A stretch of 64,000 nt of DNA from Phytophthora colocasiae. Its lineage: Eukaryota > Oomycota > Peronosporomycetes > Peronosporales > Peronosporaceae. Positions 31,193 to 42,427 of the stretch are shown piece after piece. The first letter of the stretch is position 1. Every line of letters begins with the position of its first letter. The position numbers and the translations under genes are program-made. Below the pieces are notes generated by a model that saw only the letters and a program-made list of their open reading frames with translations, was not told the DNA's origin and searched no databases. Location: NCBI GenBank assembly GCA_018806915.1, contig JAGKQI010000100.1, forward strand, positions 372,001 through 436,000, written 5' to 3'.

Positions 31193-31326
31193 AGAAGCTA
31201 TGGTTGAGTAGCGCAAAACGTTGGCAGAAAGATCGGACGAAAGCCGAGGCCAGCGGGAAGTACTGTCTAATGTGATTCGGCCAAGGGCTGATGTTGGCAG
31301 TGACACGGAGGCTTAGTTCCGGGGAG

Positions 31327-31643
31327 TTTGAGCCGACGGGTTCTGGAGACTTCCCGGAGGAGAACTTTCGCTCTGTGTCAGGTTCCGTCACGGTTGAGTG
31401 ACAGGAAGGCCAGTGACCATCTTGATCGATGGGTCCAGCCTAAAGGAGGTTTTGTGCCCGAGGCTTTCCTCCTAATAACAATCAATATTACTTTGGAATT
31501 TACCTTCTACACAACAAGCCTGTTCCTTTCTTACCTCTTGCAAGAGAACAAGTACACTCGACGCACCAAGGAGACGCTGGAGTACCTGCACAACAACAAG
31601 GAGCAGGAAGACAAGACAAAGGACAAAGCGTGCAAAGCTGCTA
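31327..31643 (+). repeat. 3' LTR of Copia-C copy 1
   Basis: 317 bp, one base longer than its partner (TTTCGCTCTGTG against TTTCGCCTGTG). Confidence 0.93.
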
Positions 31644-33384
31644 AATTGGCCACTTGGGCCCTAGAGACCTTCGAACTGCCACGCAAACCGTCGCAAGCCA
31701 TGATCTCGAAACTCCTCAAAAGGAAACTCGATCTGGAGAATATGACTACTGAGGAGTTGGTCTGCAAGTCACGCCGTACCGTGCGGTTCCCGAAACTGGA
31801 CGCTGCACTTGCTCGATGGGTTGCATTCTGTGAAGAGAGTGGGGTCCCAGTGACGGGGGAATCCATCCGAGTGAAGGCCGCGAGGTTCGCGGAGATTCTG
31901 GAAATTGATACCCCCTTGACTTTCTCGAACGGATGGCTGTACAAATTCAACGAACGTCACGGCTTTGGCGGCCAACGAGCTACGAAAGACAGTAAAGAGT
32001 ATATGGAACAAGCAGTGGGTGATGTCCTGCAACGACTACGGGACTTCGAGCCGAGAGATGTTTTTCAGTATGGACGAAACGGGGTTGTTGTTTACGATGT
32101 TCCCAGACCGCAACAGGACGTGGGGGGCCAAACGCTTGACCATCGGGTTGACGTGTAATAGTGACGGGTCGGAGAAGTTGCCACCGCTTTTCATCGGTAA
32201 AGCGGAGAAACCGAGAGGGTTCACGAACTCAACCGCGTTGGAAATGAACTATTTTCACAATGCCAACGGGTTGATGACGCGTGAGATCTTCTCCAAGTGG
32301 CTGAAGGACGTGGATTCCAGATTCGGAGAGCAGCAGCGAAAGTGTTTATTGGTCGTGGATAGTGTGGCTGTTCATGCTGGTTTTGACGCTGGAGGACTGA
32401 GTAACGTTGAGGTGATTTTTCTTCCTTGGAACTCCAGTCAACTTACAGCCACTAGCAGCTGGAATCGTTCCTGCTTTCAAGAAACGCTACCGACGACGAC
32501 AGATTCCAGCATGCGCTGGACCAACTGGATGCATATGCAGACGTGAACACTGTTGCGAGGTTTGATAGTGTGGGTGTGAAGCAGGCGATGTCGTGGTGCA
32601 TCGAGTGCTGGAACGCAGTGCCGTCTGTAGTAATCAGAAATTCCTGGCATGAGGCTGGTTTGGTACCTACAGAGAACGTTGATATCGAATTTCGCAGAGA
32701 GGAGGACGCTATCTCGGAAGAACTATCTCTGATGCTATCGTGGCTGCATGTGGCGCATCCACTGACGGTGGAGGACCTCGTGAGTTTACCAGAAGAGAGT
32801 GTGATCATGGATGTTCCGACGGACGAAGATTTCTGTACCTTTGTGGAGTCTGTGAGGGTGGCCAGTCAACAGCCAGTTCCTAAAGCAGCAGTGGTTGATG
32901 GAGGTTTGAGTGTGGAGGAACTGAAGGAACATCTCAAGTGGATCGCCAAACTGCTTATTTATGCTGACGAGAAAGGAGTATCAGCAGAGTCAGTGAGTGG
33001 CATGCGTGTTCTGCAACGAGACTTCCGAGACAAACTCAATAAGAAACAGATTGGGAGGAACTAACAAGAGGGATGTATCACATGTGATGTAATGAGAAGC
33101 TTGTAAGCTTTACAGTGTAAAACATACTGAGTTCCTTGGGTTGAAACATCCTTTGTAGTTGTTATCTCGTCCGACCTAGATCATCGCAGTAGCTGTGGAG
33201 TATGATCCTAGCCATAGGACATAACTGCAAAGTGCCCATGGTCAACAGTATAATTGCTGTGAGGGAAATCGTTAGCCAGAGGGAATTTGGTAGACGAAAA
33301 TGACGAATGAGAGAGAGGCCAGTACTGGTAGCAATTAACCACCTGAGCATATTTAGGTCGAGTAATACTGTTCAAACAATTTCC

Positions 33385-33918
33385 TTGAAATGTCTACCTA
33401 GTCCTCACCTGGTGTACGTACGACCACTTTGCAAACGCCTCCCGATTGTTGTGCTCTTTCAGGATTGCTTGCAGTCACCACCTAGAGATGGAGGCTACTA
33501 ACTGTCGTCCGCAATTCACATATTTGATAGTATACTTCGAAAATCTCCCGCGGAGGTTTTCCAATGCAACCAACAAAACGAAAACCTCCCCTGAGATTTG
33601 TGTTAGGAGCAAAGTAAAAACAAACAACACAAGATACTTAGAAACTCTAAAAACACTTGAAGAAGATTTACGCTACTGGCGATCATTATGCAGAAAATCA
33701 GCAATATATAATAATATAATAAAATGCTTGTTTGCCATCGCGAGATCCCGACACAAATGTCGGAACTTCCTACTGGCAACAATGATATTCATGGCGCCAA
33801 TGATATTCATGTACTACAAGCAGAAGGAAACAACCAAAGTAAACTTTATTTTTTCTGGATGTAATGTCGATCTCAACAAATAATTCGATTAAAACTGCTG
33901 AACAAGTATCCAATCCAC
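33385..33918. other. Spacer of unit c
   Basis: Same hairpin-bearing spacer as units a and b. Near 33878 it reads CAACAAATAATTCG as in unit d, not CAACTCG as in a and b, so the switch to d-like sequence lies before this point. Confidence 0.6.
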
Positions 33919-35869
33919 TCAGTCAGCAAATAAGGGTTCCGCAACACTCAGCTCGAACTCGTGCTGGTGGTGAACGTACGTCCATTCCGCAAACTCTAGT
34001 CGCCTACCTGTAGCAACAAGAGCCTTCTTCAGAGTCTCAATTAAGTAGCACTCACGACAATTCTGGTACAAAAACCACAAAACACCAAAGTGGGAACAGT
34101 ACGCTAGCACGTCATTTGCACAATCCACTGCAGTAATTCGACAAAGCTCAGGTTGACGAGAATAAAGCCACTCAAGTACTTCCAAGTTGCCCATACGAAC
34201 TGCATCGCGTATGGCTTTGTCCGTAAACCCTTCTGTCCTGTTTTGGTCGAGCCACTTTATCACTGCAAGGTGGTTGTTTCGTGTTGCTTTATCCATCGCT
34301 TCCGTGGTGCTGCCCTCCGATCGATTCGCGTGTAGCCATTTCACCACATCGAGGTTTCCATGTCCAGCAGCAAAATCCATGGCGTCAGTTGTACAACCCT
34401 CTGTTCGATTGCAGTGAAGCCACTTTACCACACCGCTATGTCCATTTCTAGCGGCATAATCCATAGCATCGGTTGTACAACCTTCCGTTCTATTGGAGTG
34501 GAGCCACTTTACCATTTCAAGATCTCCTTTTTCCGCAGCCATATCCATAGCTTTTCTTGTACAATATTTCGTCGTGTTCTCATGAAACCATTGAACCACA
34601 TCTAAATGACCTTGGATAGCAGCTTCAGTCATGGTACCATCGTAGCATCCTTCTCTACAATTTTTGTGAAGCCACTTCACGACATCCAGGTGGCCGTATT
34701 TCGCTGCACGATACATCGTAACCCTACTGCAGCTGTGCGAAGTATTTTCGTGTAGCCACCTCACGGTATCGAGGAATCCATAGCTTGCGGCACAGTTTAT
34801 GGCAGCATTCTTTGAGAATCCTGCAGCTACGAGGCACTTTACAATATCAAGATGACCATTTCTTGCAGCTGCTGCAACAGCTTCTGATGAAGAAATGTTT
34901 TCAATGCGAAACGAAAGCAGTAAGCGAATAATATCCAGGTGGCCATTTCCAGCAGCTATTAAATATGCATAACGAACGTCGCACATTTGCGGGTAGTGGT
35001 GAATTAACCAAGTGAGAGTAGCGATATGTCCACGAGCTGCTGCCATAGAAACATTAATCTTGTCCTGTGGTGATTCTTTTAATTCTGACAGAAAAATGTT
35101 TCGAATCGGCTCGTCCATCATCCACTGTAGTACATGAAGGTGACCATAACTGGTGGCAGCCTGCACAACTCCAACCAAATCCACTTCTTCCAGTGCATAA
35201 CGAGGGTTCTGATCAGTGTTCCTCTCAATCAGTAAGTTGCAAGCCCATTTAACCATTGCCAAGTCTCCTTTTTCAGCTGCTGCCTGCGCCCACCCTGCGA
35301 TGTCATCCGCAGAGGCGGTCGGTAGCCTCTTTTGTAACCATTTCGCCAATTCGAACTGCCCTTGTAAAATAGCTACACGAACAATATAAGGATCCCACTG
35401 GACATGGCAGTCGCACTCAAGTAGCCACTTTACAATGTCGGATAGGCCACGTTTTGTAGCAGCTGTAACTAGTTGTTTCCCAACACAGCCGTTTCGAAAG
35501 TGTTTTGTCAATAGTTGAACCATTTTCAAGTTCTCCACCTCCACCGTCTTGCTCAAACATTTCTCGAATTGCCATTGTCGAAAGTCAGATCGATGCCAAA
35601 AAACCGTTGGATGGGTTAGCAGCTTTCTGTCTTGCAAGAAGTCGTTCAACTAGATGATGGAAGTTGGACGCGCAGGCTTCGGTAAGAGTCCATTTCCAGG
35701 AGCTATCGAGAAATTCGTCAAGTTTGGCAACAATATGAGGCACACACAGTATATCGGGACCATTTTGAACTACCACTCGTACACAGGTTAGCGATATCGG
35801 GAAGTTGTTTCTGGGCTGATCTTCAAGGAGTGGAAGATTTATTCGGCTTCGCTTGTTGCTTCCAGTCAT
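33919..35869 (-). pseudogene. Ankyrin-repeat protein gene, unit c (frameshift)
   Basis: Nearly identical to the 649-residue gene of unit b from ATG 35869. An extra A in the run at 35600-35605 shifts the frame after about residue 90, giving segments 35585-35869 and 33919-35649. The last 70 codons (ANDVLAYCSHFG, WFLYQNCREC, FAEWTYVHHQHEF) are closer to unit d than to unit b. A homopolymer consensus error would restore a normal gene. Confidence 0.87.
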
Positions 35870-36135
35870 CGTGTCAAATGGAGTCGTCTGATGGGAATCG
35901 TGAAGGTTGGCATATGAATTCTAAGTGATATTGCATTCTTGGAATGCTGATCCTTTCTTCGAAAAGAAGCCAGATTTCTGACTGAAGCTAGTAGACACCT
36001 ATCGAGAATCGTTCTTGAAGGACTTGAAGTGATCTCTAGAAAAATATTTGATGTTTGCTGTGGTTCATATCTGAATTTGTGACTCAGCCAGCATGATGTC
36101 CCAGCTAGCCAAAACCATTGAACCACAGATAAATG

Positions 36136-36364
36136 ATCATGGCCTGCAGGTTATCCATGGCGTTGGTGGTGCACGGTGTAATGAAGCCATTTCACAGTAT
36201 CCAAGTGGCCGTTACCGGCAGCACCACCCATCGCCTTCGTATTACAGCTGTGCGATGTATTTTCGTGCAGCCATTTCACGATATCGAGGAATCCATTCGC
36301 TGCGGCTTTGTTCATAGCTTTGTTAACTGGATATCCTTCTGCCAGTAGCAACTTGACATTGTCA
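36136..36364 (-). pseudogene. Ankyrin fragment, unit d, left arm
   Basis: As in unit c, with two bases missing near 36176 (GCACGGTG against GCACGATTG). Confidence 0.78.
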
Positions 36365-36395
36365 TCTCGATATTGTCAAGTTGACAATATCGAGA
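36365..36395. repeat. 31-nt palindrome, unit d
   Basis: Identical to 5146-5176. Confidence 0.9.
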
Positions 36396-36490
36396 TAGCC
36401 ATTTGCCGGTAATGCCCAGAGCAATATATCTGACAATTTTCCAACTGGGAGGTTCTTCCGTAGCTATTATCTCGTCGACCTGAGCTTTTT

Positions 36491-36700
36491 GTGGCCTCTT
36501 TGATATACCTCTACGATGCAGTAAAGTTCGACCGCTTTGATGTCGTGTGGCTTTTGTACCACAATCATCATGAGTGCAGCTCCATTGGGAATCTGAAGGA
36601 TGCCCTGACACCTGCATACAGTCGGATGGCGTTTGCGGAGTGGACATACATACACCACGAGTTTGAGCTCAATATTGCGGAGCATCTTTTTGCTGACTAG
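36491..36700 (+). pseudogene. Ankyrin 3'-end relic, unit d, right arm
   Basis: Same 69-codon relic as 25704-25913. Confidence 0.78.
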
Positions 36701-37010
36701 GGTCGTTTTGAAACTTCACTTACATTCCATCTACATTGACAAAGGCGTAAAATATTCTGGTGTTGATTGTCAATGGAACCCACACCGATCGAGAGCATTT
36801 TTAAATTAATGCCGAGTCAAACATACGATACAACTGACGCAAGAAATATTTATATTGAAACAATTTTCGACGGAAATAATTGTTTGTACAGAATGACACA
36901 AACCTAAATATTCTAAATAGGAGGTTATTCCTGCTAGAACTGACTTCTCTCTCATTCGTCATTTTTACTCTACCAAATTCCCTCTGGCTAACGATTTCCC
37001 CTCACTAGCG

Positions 37011-37127
37011 ATGGCAGCTCCACCTCCCGAGCAACACAAGCAAGTACGCACAACCTTCACCAACGCTCAACGTCTCGAAATCTGCGCCTACAAAGAGCAG
37101 AATCCCAGTGTCACACAGAGTCAATTG
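37011..37127 (+). pseudogene. Transposase 5' segment, unit d
   Basis: First 39 codons before Copia-C, including half of the N-terminal HTH. The continuation is at 42428. Confidence 0.85.
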
Positions 37128-37443
37128 TTTGAGCCGACGGGTTCTGGAGACTTCCCGGAGGAGAACTTTCGCCTGTGTCAGGTTCCGTCACGGTTGAGTG
37201 ACAGGAAGGCCAGTGACCATCTTGATCGATGGGTCCAGCCTAAAGGAGGTTTTGTGCCCGAGGCTTTCCTCCTAATAACAATCAATATTACTTTGGAATT
37301 TACCTTCTACACAACAAGCCTGTTCCTTTCTTACCTCTTGCAAGAGAACAAGTACACTCGACGCACCAAGGAGACGCTGGAGTACCTGCACAACAACAAG
37401 GAGCAGGAAGACAAGACAAAGGACAAAGCGTGCAAAGCTGCTA
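37128..37443 (+). repeat. 5' LTR of Copia-C copy 2
   Basis: 316 bp, begins TTTGAGCC, ends GCTGCTA, followed by the primer-binding site. Confidence 0.93.
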
Positions 37444-37514
37444 GGTTATGAGCCCAAACTCTACTTGGCTGTGATCGAGTAAATAAGTAACAACTACGAC
37501 TGCAACGGGATAAC

Positions 37515-40500
37515 ATGGCCGCTGCTCAACCAGTGATTCGAGGTAGCTCAAGGCCCCAAGGTTTGAGGACTTTCGAGCTGTACAAGGTGGAACTTCAATT
37601 GTATCTGGAAGAACGTGAAGCGTGGGATGTCGTGACCGGAACGGAAACCCGCCACGCCAACGATCAAGACCAACAAGCAATTTTCGATAAGAGAAACCGA
37701 CTTGCCAAAGCTGCGATCCTGCGAGGATTGCGCGGGTGTCAAGACGACGAAGTAAACAAGATCTGCTCGATGGATACCGCGAAGGCAATGTGGGATACCA
37801 TAACGGCTGACAAGACGCAGAGAGACTATTCTTACGTGGCGATGCTGCGGGCACAACTCTACAATACCAAGCACGTGAAAGGCCAGCCGCTGACCGAGTA
37901 CCTGACGGCAATGAACAAACTTCGGCAACAGATTGGCAGCATGGGAGAAACTCACGTAGTGGACGAGGACGAGATGTTGAGAGTGTTGACAATGGGTGTG
38001 ACGCTGTCGCATCCGGAGCTCGTGGAGCAATTCGATTTGCCGGCAAGGCAGGGAACGCCGCTGACGCTGCAGCAGTTTACAAATGCGTTAAGGTCAAAGG
38101 ATGAGAGGATTCGAATGGCGGAAACAATGCGCGGTGAAGCTGTTGAGCCACAAGCAGTGATGTGCACTACGCCTGCTGCTGCAGAAAGACAAAGAGGAAC
38201 AAGCGGGCGAGGCGTGGAAGAAACGCAAGTGTTTCCACTGTGGCAAGCCTGGACACTTTAAGCAGCAGTGCTGGCACTATTTGAAACAGTCCAAGAAGGT
38301 GGAGAGCGACGAGAAGAAGTCGACGACCGACAAGAAGGACAGGAAGAAGCAGTCGAAGAATGAAGACAAATCAGGTGTAAAGAGTAATATGCTAATCCTG
38401 AACGAGAATGCACCAGAAACCGTACGACGATATGCAAGTAGCAGCAGCAGCGACGATGAAGACGACGGAGACTTCCCCATGGTTGGAATGGTGGCGAAGG
38501 TCGATGGCGCAGGCAATCGAAACGCGTGGATGCTGGACTGCGGGAGTTCGACTCATGTGTGTCGACAAGAATTTGTACTCGAGCGTGAAGAAGTCGAAGG
38601 CAACATTCAAGGTCTGGACGGGTGAGATTACGAAAGGTGTAATGTGTGGAACGGTGAAGCTGAATCTGCCGGACAAGAACGGCAAGGAGGTGGAAGTGGA
38701 GCTACAGGATGTGGAATTCTCGCCTGCGGGGAGCGTCAACTTGATAAGTTTAGGTAAGCTGGAAAGTGAAGGTTGGACGCCTTCGTTCAGTTCGACCGAA
38801 GTAACGCCTCGCAAGTGTTGGTTGGATTCTACTGTCGGACGACTGGAGTTCGTGAAGAGTGGCTCTCACTACTGGTTGGAAGCTGGATTGCCGGATGAGA
38901 TGGTGATGGCAACGTTAAACGCCGATGCCAGCCCGCTGATGCGGTGGCATGAGCGCTTGGGACACCTGAATGTGGCTGCACTTAAGATTATGGTGGACCA
39001 GAAGTTGGTGAACGGCATGGACATACCTAAGGAGTTGTTTAAGAAGCCGTTCCAGTGTTTGACTTGCATGTCAGCGAAGCGACGGCGCATGAGCTACAAG
39101 AAGAGCGCAAAGAACAAGAGGACGACGGTCAACTACGAACGCCTGATGTCGGATACATGTGACATGGGCAAGTATATACCTGGGTCTGGAGGCATTCGCT
39201 ACTTTCAGTTGATACAGGACGAGGGCTCACGGTATAAGTGGTGCTACCCAATAGTGAATAATTTTGATTCCAATGGAAACTCGATGATGCTTATGAATAA
39301 TTTAATTGCGCAAGGTCATCGGATAAAGACTTTCTCAAGCGACGGCGGTGGTGAGTTCGTGAACACGGAGCTCAAGAAGTTTCTGGAGGAGCACGGCATT
39401 GATTTTGTGCCAACTCACGCGTACACACCCGAGGAGAACGCGCTTGTGGAGAAGCTGAACGGTGTGCTGGCGAACAAGACTCGGACAGCTATGCAGGCGG
39501 CAAACATGCCAAGCAAGCTGTGGCCTGAGGTGTTACAGTACATTGTGGATATTGACAACATGAGCATGACCAAGGCACTGAACAGACTGACCCCATCGGA
39601 GAAGTTGTACGGGAAGAGGCCGGACTTGACCAAGGTTCGTGTCTGTGGTGCTATTGGATTTGTGTATGTACCGAAGCGCAAGGACAAACTCAGCCCGAAG
39701 GCTGACCCGGCGTTATTGCTGGGGTTCGCGCATACTTCACCAGGTTATCGACTATTGCACTTGAGGACTGGGAGGATTGTGGAAGCGCGAGATGTGGAGT
39801 TTCGTGAGGACGTGACCGTAAGCAGGAAGTACCTGGACGCGCTCCTAGCTGGACAGCACAAGACGTACGAGCACATTCCGTTTGTACCTCTGCCGGTTGA
39901 ATTCGTGGCAGAAGAAGAAGTACATGAGGGAAAAGTTCGTACAGTGAAGGAGAGTTTACCAGACGATGTGAATGTGAAGTTCGTGGTCGATGACGACAAT
40001 TGCTGTGTGAAAAGTTCGTCGAGTGAGTCGGACGAAGATGAAGTTGTTGAAGAACCTGTACAAGCGAGACGTGGCCGAGCTGCTAGACGAAGAGCAAGGC
40101 GACAGCGTGCTGCGAACCAGCAACAACAACCAGTGAGAAGATCCAACCGAGTGCGACGACAAAATGTAAGACTCAGTAACTACCAGTTGCTGATGGGTGC
40201 CGAAGTAGAAGACCCGGCCAACGTCGAAGAGGCAATGGATTCGCCGCAGTGGAAGGACTGGGAAGATGCGATCAAGAAGGAGTACGAGTCTTTGATTAAA
40301 AACCAAACCTGGAAGCTGGTAAATCGCCCTAAGGACGAAGATGGACGGTGGATCAAGGTCATGACTACCAAGTGGGTCCTGAAGGTGAAACGTGACGAGC
40401 ATGGCAGAGTTCAGCGCTACAAGGCGAGACTGGTCGTACATGGATATGAGCAACGATTTGGACATGAATACTGGAAGACATACTCACCTGTAGTGCGATG

Positions 40501-41992
40501 GATGACGATGTTAATCGTGCTTTTACTGGCGCTGCTACTTGGACTAGAGGTCGACCAAGGTGACTTCGAGACAGCATTTCTGAACAGCAACATGGATGGT
40601 GCGAAGATCTATGTGGAGCAACCTGCGGAGTTTGACGATGGGACTGGCAGGGTGTGTTTCTTGCTGAAGGGTCTGTACGGATTGAAACAAGCTGCTAGGC
40701 TATGGTATTCGACTTTGCACAAGCGCCTGGAAAAGCTTGGCATGAAGCGAAACGCGTTCGACGTGGGCCTGTACCACAAGTGGATTGACGAACGGATCTT
40801 GATGGTGACCGTGTATGTGGACGACGTGTTAATTATTGGAACTCGCTGTGACATCGACCAGATGAAGAAGGACTTGGCGGATGAGTTTGCATTGAAGGAC
40901 ATGGGACGAGTGCACTACTTACTGGGTATGGAGGTGAATTATGTGCCTGGGAAGCAGCTGCGCATTTCCCAGACGGCGTACATTGACAAGATCCTGCACA
41001 AGTTCCAGATGACGGATGCGAAGATGGTGAGGTCGCCACAGCAGCACAACGAGAAAGTCCTGCCGATAGAGCGAGATGAGCATAAGATCAATGACAAGAA
41101 CTTGGAATATCAGGAGTTGGTTGGTGCGCTGCAGTACCTCGTGACGTGTACCCGCCCGGATATTTCAAATGCGGTGCGGAACCTGAGTCGACATACAGGA
41201 AGCTACACGAAGGAGAACTTTGCGGCTGCCAAGAGGGTGCTGAGATACCTAAAGGGTACACGGACGTATGGGCTGGTTTACGTGGTGAATGACTCGGACT
41301 TGAACGAGGGTTTACAAGTGAGCGCATATTGTGATGCGGACCATGCGAACTGCCCGGATACGTCACGGTCGGTTACTGGCTACGTGCTTCAGCTAAATGG
41401 CTACAGCTTTGGATTCAAAAGCAAAATGCAGGCGTCCGTGACGGATGACACTTGCAAGTCAGAGCTGGTGGCTGCAAGTACGTGCGTGGAAGACTTAGTT
41501 TGGGCAAGGAAGCTGCTCAAGGAGCTGAAGTTTAAACCAGAGGTTGGGAAGCTGCTGATGGACAATCAAGCGGCAATTAAAGTGTGTTCCGACGCTGGCA
41601 ATTTCGACGGTGTAAAGCGCTACGCTAAGAAGAGTCGGAAGATTGCGGAGTTGGTGATAAAGAATAAGGTGGACATTGAATACGTATCGACGGAGGATAA
41701 CGTCGCTGACATGTTTACCAAAGCACTGGGCCCGCAGCGCTTCGAGAAATTACGAATGGGACTCGGGGTCAAGGATGTTGAGGGCGCCAAGGGCGGTCGG
41801 GACACAGAGGAAGGCGTGGTTGAGCGTCTGCACAATGGCAAAGGCGTGGTAAAGCGTCAAAGCGTGCGTCGGTCCAAGGGCCAAGAGAATAAAGCTGCGG
41901 TCAAGCAGTACATGGCCAAGAGCCAGGAAGCTGACACTGTGGTCAAGCAGTGCGTGGCCACGAGCCAGGGTAAAGAAGCTATGGTTGAGTAG
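37515..41992 (+). pseudogene. Copia-C gag-pol, copy 2 (frameshifted)
   Basis: Same polyprotein as 26726-31192 but broken near 38187 (one base lost), 38207 (four bases lost) and 38562 (GT lost beside the protease). Two small compensating deletions near 37550-37570 change only a few Gag residues. Integrase, reverse transcriptase and RNase H are open through 38560-41992. A 40-bp patch at 39262-39301 differs from copy 1 at ten sites, changing residues between the first two integrase Asp residues (KSDANANTMKLMKK to NFDSNGNSMMLMNN). The C-terminus (VATSQGKEAMVE) is probably the native one. Confidence 0.92.
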
Positions 41993-42106
41993 CGCAAAAC
42001 GTTGGCAGAAGATCGGACGAAAGCCGAGGCCAGCGGAAGTACTGTCTAATGTGATTCGGCCAAGGGCTGATGTTGGCAGTGACACGGAGGCTTAGTTCCG
42101 GGGGAG

Positions 42107-42422
42107 TTTGAGCCGACGGGTTCTGGAGACTTCCCGGAGGAGAACTTTCGCCTGTGTCAGGTTCCGTCACGGTTGAGTGACAGGAAGGCCAGTGACCATC
42201 TTGATCGATGGGTCCAGCCTAAAGGAGGTTTTGTGCCCGAGGCTTTCCTCCTAATAACAATCAATATTACTTTGGAATTTACCTTCTACACAACAAGCCT
42301 GTTCCTTTCTTACCTCTTGCAAGAGAACAAGTACACTCGACGCACCAAGGAGACGCTGGAGTACCTGCACAACAACAAGGAGCAGGAAGACAAGACAAAG
42401 GACAAAGCGTGCAAAGCTGCTA
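42107..42422 (+). repeat. 3' LTR of Copia-C copy 2
   Basis: 316 bp. LTR plus target duplication is 321 bp, a multiple of three, and open in the transposase frame. Confidence 0.93.
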
Positions 42423-42427
42423 AATTG

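Larger units (their letters stand above)
26339..31643 (+). mobile_element. Copia-C copy 1, complete Ty1/copia retrotransposon
   Basis: 5.3 kb on the + strand with LTRs at 26339-26654 (316 bp) and 31327-31643 (317 bp), target duplication AATTG at 26334-26338 and 31644-31648. The internal region has a primer-binding site, one long polyprotein and a polypurine tract (GGGGAG) before the 3' LTR. The LTR pair differs by one extra base in the right one and a terminal variant. This is the best-preserved autonomous element here. Confidence 0.96.
26222..33064 (+). pseudogene. Pogo/Tigger-type transposase, unit c, interrupted by Copia-C
   Basis: The first 39 codons (26222-26338) end at SQL, where Copia-C is inserted within the N-terminal HTH. 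The rest resumes at 31644. Further breaks are an extra T near 32062 (GTTTTTCAG), the 2-bp deletion near 32428 shared with a and b, and an extra T near 32505. The downstream segment 32543-33064 is open. The left LTR reads on in frame from the transposase start to a stop at 26660-26662. Confidence 0.87.
26085..33384 (+). mobile_element. Pogo/Tigger-like transposon, unit c, split by Copia-C
   Basis: Left inverted repeat about 26085-26216, right about 33259-33384. Copia-C occupies 26339-31643. Confidence 0.8.
25332..36119. repeat. Tandem array unit c (carries Copia-C)
   Basis: 10.8 kb, about 5.48 kb without Copia-C. Its part left of Copia-C shares indels with unit d; its part right of Copia-C shares indels with units a and b. 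It is therefore a recombinant unit. Confidence 0.92.
37128..42422 (+). mobile_element. Copia-C copy 2 (unit d)
   Basis: LTRs 37128-37443 and 42107-42422, both 316 bp. Target duplication AATTG at 37123-37127 and 42423-42427. Same insertion site as copy 1, so it was copied by segmental duplication. Primer-binding site GGTTATGAGCCC at 37444-37455; polypurine run GGGGGAG before the 3' LTR. Confidence 0.95.
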
